Source: Granulicoccus phenolivorans DSM 17626 = NBRC 107789 = JCM 15570 (lineage in GTDB: Bacteria > Actinomycetota > Actinomycetes > Propionibacteriales > Propionibacteriaceae). Taken from it: DNA of 42,923 nt. The position numbers and the translations under genes were made by a program. Shown piece by piece: positions 1 to 7,298 of this stretch. The notes below the pieces were generated by a model. The model did not search any database. It was not told where the DNA came from and worked only from the letters and a program-made list of their open reading frames with translations. Each line of letters begins with the position of its first letter. The stretch's first letter is position 1. The stretch covers positions 1-42,923 of the forward strand of contig NZ_AUHH01000038.1 of assembly GCF_000423085.1 (NCBI RefSeq). Reading direction: 5' to 3'.

Positions 1-96
1 GCCGTTGTTGCCATTGTTCTGATTGCCGTTGTTGCCATTGTTCTGATTGCCGTTGTTGCCATTGTTCTGATTGCCGTTGTTGCCATTGTTCTGATC
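1..96. repeat. 24-bp tandem repeat, four copies
   Basis: Four consecutive 24-bp units start at 1, 25, 49 and 73; only the last base of the fourth differs. On the minus strand each unit encodes NQNNGNNG. The near-identity of the copies suggests recent expansion, and the array may continue beyond the window start. Confidence 0.9.
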
Positions 97-237
97 GCTG
101 TTGCTGCGGCCGTTCTTGGCCGTGTCCGGCATGCCGTCCTTGGGTACTGCTCCGGCCGGCGTACCGACCATCGCCTGCGCGCCCAGTGCCAGCGCGACCA
201 TGACAGCCGCCAACCGCCGCGCTCTCGTGATCACCAT
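1..237 (-). CDS. Secreted Asn/Gly-rich repeat protein, N-terminal part only
   Basis: Reading the minus strand from the ATG at 237 gives 79 open codons that run off the window. The first 30 or so residues look like a Sec signal peptide: MVITRARR, then a hydrophobic stretch rich in Ala, Val and Leu, then a TPAGA-type cleavage region. After a short linker (KDGMPDTAKNGRSNS) comes an eight-residue repeat NQNNGNNG, with four copies visible (the first begins DQ). A GGGAGGAAG Shine-Dalgarno sequence lies a few bases upstream of the ATG. I do not recognise the family. An exported, low-complexity, probably disordered wall or surface protein is an inference. The rest of the protein, and therefore its function, lies outside the window. 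Confidence 0.6.
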   Translation of the reverse strand, partial: MVITRARRLAAVMVALALGAQAMVGTPAGAVPKDGMPDTAKNGRSNSDQNNGNNGNQNNGNNGNQNNGNNGNQNNGNNG

Positions 238-420
238 CCGCTTCCTCCCCCTCGTGTCCCGGGCCCACGCATCGTGGCCCTCCCGGCACGCTACGGATCG
301 GCCCGGCGAACGGGAATGGACCTGGGTCGCCAGTCCCGGCCCCGCGTCCGCCCCGGGCATGGTCGATCGTCGATGGCCACCTGGGGGCAGCGCGGCGCGG
401 GCCGGGTGATCGGCGAGGCC

Positions 421-1071
421 TCAGCCCCGGCTGAGGTAGCGCACCACCGCGAGTACCCGGCGGTGCGAATCGGAGTCGACGGGCAGACCCAGCGCGTCGT
501 AGATCCGCGACGTGTGCTGGACGACGGCCTTCTCGGTGAGGAACAGCTCCGCGGCAATCCGCGCGTTGCTGCGCCCTTCCGCCATCAGCGCGAGGACCTG
601 CTGCTGCCTCGGCGTCAGCGCCCGTACGGCTTGGTTCGAGAGCGTCGCGCGGGCAACCATCACGGCGACGACATCCGGATCGAGTGCCGTGCCTCCCGCC
701 GCTACCTCGCGAAGGTCGGCCAGGAAAGTGTCCACGTTCGCGATCCGCTGCTTGAGGAGATAGCCGACCCTGCCCTGGGGCGAGGCCAGCAACTCGCTGG
801 CATAGCGGCGCTGGACGTGCTGGGAGAGGACGACCACGGCGACGTCCGCGTACTTCCGACGGATCCGCAGGGCCGCCTGCAACCCCTCGTCGGTGTGCGT
901 GGGTGGCATCCGGATATCGGTGATGACCAGGTCCGGCCGGAATCGGTCGACGGCTTCCTCCAGCGTCTCCGAGTCGGGGGTCGCGGCAACGACCTGCAGT
1001 CCACCCTCCTCCAACAGCAGTTGCAGCCCGCGCCGGAGCAGGGTCTCGTCCTCGGCGATGATCACGCGCAC
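421..1071 (-). CDS. NarL/LuxR-type response regulator
   Basis: This 216-residue protein begins VRVIIAEDE. The receiver domain (about 1-120) has the acidic pocket E7/D8, phosphoacceptor D52 (ITDIRMPP), S83 and K107 (YLLKQR). The C-terminal LuxR helix-turn-helix (about 150-210) contains LTPRQQQVLALMAEG and NARIAAELFLTEKAVVQHTSRI. The GTG at 1071 overlaps the 3' end of the histidine kinase by 10 bp and is preceded by GAGGTGG, so the two are probably translationally coupled and form one two-component system. A second in-frame GTG at 1065 is an alternative start. The signal and target genes are unknown; the lipoproteins next door are candidate targets by position only. Confidence 0.9.
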   Translation of the reverse strand: MRVIIAEDETLLRRGLQLLLEEGGLQVVAATPDSETLEEAVDRFRPDLVITDIRMPPTHTDEGLQAALRIRRKYADVAVVVLSQHVQRRYASELLASPQGRVGYLLKQRIANVDTFLADLREVAAGGTALDPDVVAVMVARATLSNQAVRALTPRQQQVLALMAEGRSNARIAAELFLTEKAVVQHTSRIYDALGLPVDSDSHRRVLAVVRYLSRG

Positions 1072-2810
1072 GGCAGGGCCACCTCGATCCGAGTCCCCTG
1101 ACCGGGTTCGCTGGCGATGCGCAGGTGCCCGCCGAGGACGTCGACCCGGTCCGTCATGCCGCGCAGACCGCTGCCTCGTCCGGGGTTGGCCCCACCCATC
1201 CCGTCGTCGGACACCTCGATCATCAACCATCCGTCGTCCGAGGTCAGGCGGACCGAGGCGGACGACGCCCGGGCGTGCTTGACGGCATTCGTCAACGCCT
1301 CGGCGGTCACGAAGTAGGCAGTGCTCTCGAGGGCCGACGACGCCGGGATCTCGTCGATGCTCAGTTCGAGCGTGGTCGGGATGGGCATCCTGTCGGCGAG
1401 GTCTTCGACGGCCGCGCCGAGACCGTGTTCGATCAACCCGGCCGGCATGACGGCTGCCACCAACTGGCGCAGGTTGGCCGCCGCGTCGTCGATCCGCTGG
1501 CGCAGCTGGGTGGCGCGTTCCCCGATGGCGGTGTCGGTCCCGGCAGCGTTCGCCAACTGCTGGGCCTCGAGCGCCAGCAGCACCAACTGCACCTGCAGCC
1601 CGTCATGCAGATCCTGGGCGATCCGTCGCCGTTCGCGGTCAGCGGCATCGACCAGCCGCTCCCGGGACTGCTGCAGGGCACGTTGGCTCTCCCGCAGCTC
1701 CGCGGTCAACCGTTCCCGGTCCACGGCGATGGCGATCACCTGCCCCGCCGTCCGCACCAGTTCCGGGTCCGCGATGAGCTGGGAGTCATAGTGGATGGCG
1801 CCGACCGTACGGCCCTCCAGTTCGACCGGGACCAGGCCGCGCTCCGGGCTCGAGTCCCGGACGATCGGGACCCCGTGGTCATCGACGAAGATGCGCTGCC
1901 GCGCCACCCAGAACGACAGGGCCAGGGACGGATCGCCCAAGGCCCGCGCCAGTGCTCGGGTCAGGGCAGGCCTGCTCCCGTCGGAGGCGCCCAGCCACGT
2001 GCCGAGTTCCTCGACTTCACCCGTCCTGGCGAAGCCCCCGCGCAGCATGCCGAACGCGAACGCCAACGGAACGCACCCCAGGACCACCAACTGCAACGCG
2101 GTCCGCTCGACGTCGGTCAGGCCGAGCAGCGGAGTCAGCACCAAGGTACTCACCGGGATGAAGAGGGCGGCTCCGCTGCCGTACGCGAACAGCGGCGCCA
2201 GGACCCGTCGCCCGGCCGGCCCCGCACGCCGCAGTCGCCCGATCAGGACCACCGCGGTAGCGACCATGACACCGGCGCCGACGAGGCTCTGCAGCATCGC
2301 ACCGACTGCCAGCGCCGTGGGATCGTCTGCGAGAAACAGCGCCGGCACCCCCGCGTCCGGATTGAAGAGATACTTGGGGGCCTGCAGAACCAGCGAGGTG
2401 ACGTACGCGATTGACACCGTGGTCACCGACACCGGTCCCGGTAGCCGGCCGGAGGGGAAGGCGTGCAGCAGGTGCACCAGGACGGCGAGGATCAGGGTGG
2501 CCCCGACCGACCCAACGGCGACGAGCACCGGGATGTCCGTGTCCTGCAGACCGCTGAGCCACATGGCGAAACCGCCGAAGAGGATCACCGCACCGAGACG
2601 ATTGCCGGGGCGCCGGTACCAGGCCACGATCCCGGCACCGAGGTAGGTCAGGCAGACGATCGGGTACAGCACCAGCACGATTCGCCCGGCGCCGCCCCAC
2701 GGCAGGAGTGCCGCCTCGACCCCGACGAGCGCCAGGCCCGCACAGAGGATCGCCAGCAGGGCCCGGTCCAGCGAGCGGGCAAGGGCGGGCCGTACGGCTA
2801 AGCGGCGCAT
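1062..2810 (-). CDS. NarL-family membrane sensor histidine kinase
   Basis: The ATG at 2810 (MRRLAVRP) gives 582 residues. Roughly residues 14-260 hold a series of hydrophobic membrane segments. A GAF-like region follows (about 290-365), then a coiled-coil stretch (RERLTAELRESQRALQQ) and a HisKA_3 dimerisation domain with phospho-acceptor H402 in IAQDLHDGLQ. The C-terminal HATPase has a VTAEALTNAVKHA N box, then DDGMGG and GSGLRGM glycine boxes. This fits the actinobacterial DesK/LiaS-like kinases paired with NarL regulators. An upstream in-frame start at 2888 is possible, but its extra residues are arginine-rich and unlikely. The gene lies 79 bp downstream of a serine hydrolase on the same strand and may be co-transcribed with it. 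Confidence 0.88.
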   Translation of the reverse strand: MRRLAVRPALARSLDRALLAILCAGLALVGVEAALLPWGGAGRIVLVLYPIVCLTYLGAGIVAWYRRPGNRLGAVILFGGFAMWLSGLQDTDIPVLVAVGSVGATLILAVLVHLLHAFPSGRLPGPVSVTTVSIAYVTSLVLQAPKYLFNPDAGVPALFLADDPTALAVGAMLQSLVGAGVMVATAVVLIGRLRRAGPAGRRVLAPLFAYGSGAALFIPVSTLVLTPLLGLTDVERTALQLVVLGCVPLAFAFGMLRGGFARTGEVEELGTWLGASDGSRPALTRALARALGDPSLALSFWVARQRIFVDDHGVPIVRDSSPERGLVPVELEGRTVGAIHYDSQLIADPELVRTAGQVIAIAVDRERLTAELRESQRALQQSRERLVDAADRERRRIAQDLHDGLQVQLVLLALEAQQLANAAGTDTAIGERATQLRQRIDDAAANLRQLVAAVMPAGLIEHGLGAAVEDLADRMPIPTTLELSIDEIPASSALESTAYFVTAEALTNAVKHARASSASVRLTSDDGWLMIEVSDDGMGGANPGRGSGLRGMTDRVDVLGGHLRIASEPGQGTRIEVALPCA

Positions 2811-2889
2811 GTACCGAAATTTAGTCCCGCCACGTCGACCGGGCGGCACGCTCGGCAGGGTTGCCGCACCCCATTCCCGGACCAGCACG

Positions 2890-4188
2890 TCAGGACTTGG
2901 GGTTGGGCGTGAAAGTGTGCCCGGTGGCCGTGGAGACAGCGGTGAAGATGCGTACCGCAGGATCCATGCACGGCAGCGCCTTGTCGGTATCCGGCAAGGT
3001 CTTCGACTCGGTGCAGCCGCCGGAGGGAATGTCGCTGTTGGCCAGGACGACTACCGTCGTGTCCGCGGTCGTGTCGTAGAACAGCGTCGTGTTGTAACCC
3101 GGCAGCTCCCCGGTGTGCCCCACCCACCCGTCGATGCAGCCGACCCCCAGGCCGTAGCCGGCCTGCCCCGGGACGGAGGCGAGTCGTTCCTCCTGGGCCT
3201 GCGTTCCGAGCAGCCCTTGGCCCGTACCGAGCGCCCGTCCGTACTTCAGGAGATCCTCGGCCGACGAGACCATCTGGCCCGCGGCCCCGGCCCACGTCGG
3301 GTTCCAGTCGGTCGCGTTCACCGGGTTCGTCGACGAGTCGGGCGTGCCCTGCAGGGTGAATCCGCCGGCGTGGGGTTCGGGCAGCGTGTCGCCGGCGGGC
3401 GGCATGGAGGTCCGGGTCAGTCCCAGGGGGCCGAGGATCTGCGTGGTGAGGACATCGGCGTACGGCTCCCCCGTGACCTTTTCGATGACCTTGCCCAGAA
3501 GAATGGTGTTGGTGTTGGAATAGTTGAACTTCTCCCCGGGGGCGAACAGCGGCGGCAGGGCGAGCCCGACAGCGAGGAGCTCGTCCGGCGTCCACACCTT
3601 CTGCGGGTCGGCGAACAACTGGTCGATGAAGTGCTGGTCGGAGGTATAGCTGGCGATCCCGCTGGTCATCGTGAGGAGCATCCGCAGGGTGACAGTGTTG
3701 CCGTTGGGGACACCCCCGACGTAGGTGTCGATGGGGTCGTCCAGCGTCAGCTTGCCCCGCTCGGCGAGTTGGAGGACGAGGGTGCCGGTGAAGGTCTTGG
3801 TGACCGATCCGATCCGCTGGTAGACATCGGTCGTCATCGGGGCGTTCGTGGTTGGATCGGCCACACCGTAGGACCTGATCCAGGTTCCCTGCGGGCTCCG
3901 GACGGCCACCACGGCCCCCGACGTGGCCGCGGCCCTGAATCCCGCGACAGCCGCTGCGTCCAAGGACGCCGCGCTCGCGTTCGGCATCTCGGCCCTGGCT
4001 TGCTCCGGTAACGTACGCAGCGCGACGGCCCGGGGGTCTGCGACACAGGCGGTGGTGGGCGACGAGGTGCTGGACGGCGACGTGCCGACGGCACTCTCCG
4101 ACCGGGCCGGAGCGGCCACACACCCAGCCATCAGGGTCACCAGTGCCACCGTCATGGCCGGGCCGGCGATGCGCCTTCCGCTGATCAC
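2890..4188 (-). CDS. Class-C beta-lactamase/DD-peptidase-like serine hydrolase lipoprotein
   Basis: The GTG at 4188 is preceded by GGAGA and opens with VISGRRIAGPAMTVALVTLMAGC, a signal peptide with a lipobox ending at C23, so the 432-residue protein is probably a lipoprotein on the outer face of the membrane. A Ser/Thr-rich linker precedes a beta-lactamase-related domain with S128-V-T-K131 (catalytic Ser and Lys), a Y-S-N motif (FNYSNTN) and HTG in place of KTG (GHTGELPGY). The family includes D-Ala-D-Ala carboxypeptidases, esterases and penicillin-binding homologues, so the substrate cannot be read from sequence. It is a close paralogue of the divergent gene at 4674-5966; both end in FTPNPKS. 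The kinase and regulator genes follow on the same strand. Confidence 0.85.
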   Translation of the reverse strand: MISGRRIAGPAMTVALVTLMAGCVAAPARSESAVGTSPSSTSSPTTACVADPRAVALRTLPEQARAEMPNASAASLDAAAVAGFRAAATSGAVVAVRSPQGTWIRSYGVADPTTNAPMTTDVYQRIGSVTKTFTGTLVLQLAERGKLTLDDPIDTYVGGVPNGNTVTLRMLLTMTSGIASYTSDQHFIDQLFADPQKVWTPDELLAVGLALPPLFAPGEKFNYSNTNTILLGKVIEKVTGEPYADVLTTQILGPLGLTRTSMPPAGDTLPEPHAGGFTLQGTPDSSTNPVNATDWNPTWAGAAGQMVSSAEDLLKYGRALGTGQGLLGTQAQEERLASVPGQAGYGLGVGCIDGWVGHTGELPGYNTTLFYDTTADTTVVVLANSDIPSGGCTESKTLPDTDKALPCMDPAVRIFTAVSTATGHTFTPNPKS

Positions 4189-4673
4189 AGGGTCTCCGTT
4201 CGATCTGTGTCTCCGTGCCGCCACGGGGTACCTCACCCCAGCGTGCCGGTCCGACCGAGCGCCAGCCATAGACCTGGGTCCCCAATGAGCTTCATCCGGT
4301 GGCCGGATCACGGGCACCGATCGATCCGCAGATTCCGGGGCCGGACGAAACTGGCACCCGTCGCTGTGGTCATCCAGCGTCAGTTTTGGGTATCCAGCTT
4401 CAGTGCGCGCAGAAGCTGGGTTGCCTTGTCTGAAGCTGGGTTGCCCCAGCGAGTACCGGCCCGAGGCCGATCGCTTCCATCGTTCGTCCGGTCGTCACTG
4501 CCGCATCGTGGCGACGCTGGCGCGTCGGCGTACGCCCTGATCGACTGCTCCGGGTGCTGCCGGTCGCCTTTCAGGCCCGAGACGTCCCGCGCAGCCATTG
4601 CGCGGCGCGAGGCCTGCGGCGAGACTTGGAGGATCGGCGCGCCACTCGGCCGCCCATCGAGAAAGATCTGCTC
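4189..4673. promoter_or_regulatory. 485-bp divergent intergenic region between serine hydrolase paralogues
   Basis: No coding region is convincing here. It must carry promoters for both lipoprotein genes, though I could not assign clear -35/-10 boxes. Its striking content is the repeat array at 4372-4445, listed separately. Confidence 0.6.
4372..4445. repeat. Symmetrical array of four related motifs at 20-bp spacing
   Basis: ATCCAGCGTCAGT (4372-4384) and ATCCAGCTTCAGT (4392-4404) are direct repeats 20 bp apart. They are followed by the inverse motif GAAGCTGGGTTGCC at 4412-4425 and 4432-4445, again 20 bp apart. The central pair forms a perfect 8-bp inverted repeat, CCAGCTTC (4394-4401) and GAAGCTGG (4412-4419). 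This could be a multi-site operator for the divergent genes. It could also be a relic of a transposon end, because IS21-type elements carry multiple terminal repeats. Confidence 0.75.
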
Positions 4674-5966
4674 ATGGGTTCGACGTGGCTTTTCACCGCT
4701 GCCGTGGCGACGGCGTTCACCCTCTCGCTGGCCGGGTGTACGTCCCCGGCAAGCAGCCCGACCGGCCCGGGCGCGGCCACTGCACCCGCGCCGTCGGCCG
4801 GCACCGGGCCGTGTATCGCCGATCCGGCCGCAGTCATCGCCCGCACCCTGCCCGCAGCCGCCACCGGCGAACTGCCGGCCGCCACCGCAGATGCCCTCGA
4901 CAAGGCCGCCACCGAGGGCCTGGCCCAGGCGCCGGTGGCGGGTGCGATCGTCGGCGTCCGCAGCCCCCAGGGCACCTTCATCAAGGCGTACGGCCTCGCC
5001 GACAAGGCCACGAACACCCCGATGACCGCGCAGATGTACCAACGGATCGGGTCGGTCACCAAGACCTTCACCGGGACGTTGATCCTGCAACTGGTCCAGC
5101 AGGGCGTTCTCTCCCTCGACGACCCGGTCAGCCGGCACCTCGATGGGGTACCTCGCGGGGATGACATCACGATCCGGATGTTGCTCAACATGACCAGCGG
5201 GATCGCGAGCTACTCCATGGATCCGGAGTTCCAACGGGTGCTGTTCAGCGAGCCGACCAAGGAATGGACGCCCGATGAGCTGATCGCGATCGGGCTGAAA
5301 CTTCCCCGCCCGTTCGAGCCCGGAGCCCGGTTCGACTACTCGAACACCAACACCATCCTGCTCGGCAAGATCATCGAACGTCGATCCGGGATGACCTACA
5401 CCCAAGCGCTGCAGGACCGGATCATCGGCCCGCTCGGCCTCACCGGGACCTCGATGCCCGGCCCGGGCGGAGCCCAACCCGACCCACACGCCACCGGAGT
5501 GACCCTGCAGGGCCTGCCCGACGGGGCCACCACCCCGCAGGATGCAACCAACTGGAGTCCGTCCTGGGGCTGGTCGGCCGGCGCGATCATCTCCACGGCA
5601 TCGGATCTGCTCACCTACGGCCGTGCGCTCGGCACCGGCCAGGGCCTGCTCCGGGCCGACATCCAGACCGAGCGGCTCAACTTTCCCAACGGTCCCGGAT
5701 ACGGCCTGGGGGTCGGCTGCATCGACGGCTGGTACGGCCACACCGGCGAACTGCCGGGATACAACACCACCCTGTACTACGACACCCGCTCCGATACCAC
5801 GGTGACCGTTATGGTGAACAGCGACATCGCCTCCGGTGACTGCTCGGAATCACCGACCCTGCCGGACAACCCGAAGAATCTGCCCTGCCTCGACCCGGCG
5901 GTCCGGATCTTCGTGCCGGTATCGGCCGCCCTGGGCCATCAGTTCACACCGAATCCGAAGTCCTGA
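4674..5966 (+). CDS. Class-C beta-lactamase/DD-peptidase-like serine hydrolase lipoprotein (paralogue 2)
   Basis: This 430-residue protein starts MGSTWLFTAAVATAFTLSLA and has a classical lipobox LAGC with C22. The mature part begins with a Pro/Ser/Ala linker. The catalytic set is S127-V-T-K130, Y-S-N in FDYSNTN, and GHTGELPGY. It aligns without large gaps to the divergent protein at 2890-4188 and clearly arose by duplication. The Shine-Dalgarno sequence (GAGAAAGA) is modest. Ends are convergent with the alcohol dehydrogenase, 38 bp apart. A role in peptidoglycan or ester hydrolysis at the envelope is inferred from the fold only. Confidence 0.85.
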   Translation: MGSTWLFTAAVATAFTLSLAGCTSPASSPTGPGAATAPAPSAGTGPCIADPAAVIARTLPAAATGELPAATADALDKAATEGLAQAPVAGAIVGVRSPQGTFIKAYGLADKATNTPMTAQMYQRIGSVTKTFTGTLILQLVQQGVLSLDDPVSRHLDGVPRGDDITIRMLLNMTSGIASYSMDPEFQRVLFSEPTKEWTPDELIAIGLKLPRPFEPGARFDYSNTNTILLGKIIERRSGMTYTQALQDRIIGPLGLTGTSMPGPGGAQPDPHATGVTLQGLPDGATTPQDATNWSPSWGWSAGAIISTASDLLTYGRALGTGQGLLRADIQTERLNFPNGPGYGLGVGCIDGWYGHTGELPGYNTTLYYDTRSDTTVTVMVNSDIASGDCSESPTLPDNPKNLPCLDPAVRIFVPVSAALGHQFTPNPKS

Positions 5967-6004
5967 GCGGACGCCGCCGAGGACGGGGGGCCGGGTGCGG
6001 CCAC

Positions 6005-7030
6005 TCAACCGATGCGCAGCACTCCGGCGCCCTCGACGTCCCCGGCGGCCAAGTACTCCAGCGCCTGCGGGGCGTCGGTGAAGGCGTACTCGGTGGTGTG
6101 CGCCCGGATGCCCAGGCGGGCCGCCAGGGTGAGGAACTCCTCCCCGTCGCGCCGGGTGTTCGATTCGACCGAGGTCACCGTGCGCTCATGGAACAGATGC
6201 TGCTGGTAGTTCAGCGCCGGGATGTCGGACAGGTGGATTCCCGCGACCGCCAGGGTGCCGCCCGGGGCAAGCGCCGCCAGGGCGTACGGGACGATGTCGC
6301 CGGCCGGGGCGAACAGAATGGCCGAGTCCAGCGCGACCGGAGGCAGTTCGCGGGCGTCACCGGCCGAGGCCGCCCCCAGGCGCAGCGCCAGGGCCCGGGC
6401 AGCCTCGCCCCGGGTCAGCACGTGCACCTCCACCCCCTGGGCGAGGGCCAATTGCGCGGTCAGATGGGCCGAGCCGCCGAACCCGTACAGGCCCAGCCGT
6501 CCGCCGGGCGGCACCTGGGCCCGCCGCAACGCCCGATAGCCGATGATTCCCGCACACAACAGGGGCGCGCCCGCGGTGGCGTCGAAGCCGTCGGGGATCC
6601 GGTACGCGTACGCCTCCCGGACCACCGCGTACTCCGCGTAGCCCCCGTCGGCGTCCCAGCCGGTGTACTGCGAGGCGACGCACAGATTCTCCGCCCCGGC
6701 CCGGCAGTGCCGACAGGTACCACAGGTGCTGCGCAACCAGGCGATCCCGACCCGGTCCCCGATCGCGAACCGGGGCACCGCGCCGGGCAGGTCGGCGCCG
6801 CGGGCCACCACCTCGCCCACGATCTCGTGGCCCGGGGTGACGTGCGGGCGGCGTACCGGCAGATCGCCCTCGGCGACGTGCAGATCGGTCCGGCACACCC
6901 CGCAGGTGAGCACCCGCACCAGCACCTCACCCGGCGCCGGCTCGGGCACCGGGACTTCGACCAGTTCCAGCGGCCGTTCCCGGATCGGGCCGGGCGTACG
7001 CACCCGCCAGGCCCGCATCGACCGGGTCAT
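6005..7030 (-). CDS. Zinc-dependent alcohol dehydrogenase (AdhA-like MDR family)
   Basis: This 341-residue medium-chain dehydrogenase has the catalytic-zinc residues Cys in CGVCRTDLH and His/Glu in TPGHE. The structural zinc loop [15 protein letters not shown] supplies four cysteines, and the nucleotide fold is [17 protein letters not shown]. It resembles the actinobacterial AdhA group (zinc-binding alcohol dehydrogenase family protein), which uses NAD(P) to oxidise primary alcohols or reduce aldehydes. The start at 7030 (MTRSMRAW) follows GGTGGG; a second Met four codons on is possible. It lies 30 bp after the DUF5302 gene on the same strand, so it may be the last gene of the NAGGN operon, but no step of NAGGN synthesis is known to need it. 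Confidence 0.85.
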   Translation of the reverse strand: MTRSMRAWRVRTPGPIRERPLELVEVPVPEPAPGEVLVRVLTCGVCRTDLHVAEGDLPVRRPHVTPGHEIVGEVVARGADLPGAVPRFAIGDRVGIAWLRSTCGTCRHCRAGAENLCVASQYTGWDADGGYAEYAVVREAYAYRIPDGFDATAGAPLLCAGIIGYRALRRAQVPPGGRLGLYGFGGSAHLTAQLALAQGVEVHVLTRGEAARALALRLGAASAGDARELPPVALDSAILFAPAGDIVPYALAALAPGGTLAVAGIHLSDIPALNYQQHLFHERTVTSVESNTRRDGEEFLTLAARLGIRAHTTEYAFTDAPQALEYLAAGDVEGAGVLRIG

Positions 7031-7060
7031 CCCACCACGCCTGCGCCCCGGACCATCGGC

Positions 7061-7246
7061 TCAGCCGCCGGTCTTGCGCCGGAAGGTGCGCTTGCCGCCG
7101 ACCTGACCGTGCGCGGCCCCGGACACCGGCCCGGAGCCGCCGCCCGCCTGGGCGCTGCGGTGGGCATTGCCGTTCTTGCGCTCCAGCGCCTCGCGCATCT
7201 GAGCCTTGGGATCGGGCGCGGCCACCTCGGGATTCTCATCACTCAT
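7061..7246 (-). CDS. DUF5302 small protein
   Basis: This 61-residue protein starts MSDENPEVAAPDPKAQMREA and ends KRTFRRKTGG. An acidic N-terminus, a helical KAQMREALERK segment, a Gly/His/Ala-rich middle and a strongly basic C-terminus match the actinobacterial DUF5302 family. Function is unknown. It sits 52 bp after the NAGGN synthetase gene and 30 bp before the alcohol dehydrogenase, all on the minus strand. Confidence 0.8.
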   Translation of the reverse strand: MSDENPEVAAPDPKAQMREALERKNGNAHRSAQAGGGSGPVSGAAHGQVGGKRTFRRKTGG

Positions 7247-7298
7247 GACCCCAATCTGGCAGATCCGGCCGCCGGGGTCGAGCAATTTTGGTGACCTC

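Noticed and set aside
4207-5025. Plus-strand frame across the lipoprotein spacer
   Set aside because: Its product is Pro/Arg-rich and it overlaps the true lipoprotein gene in another frame.
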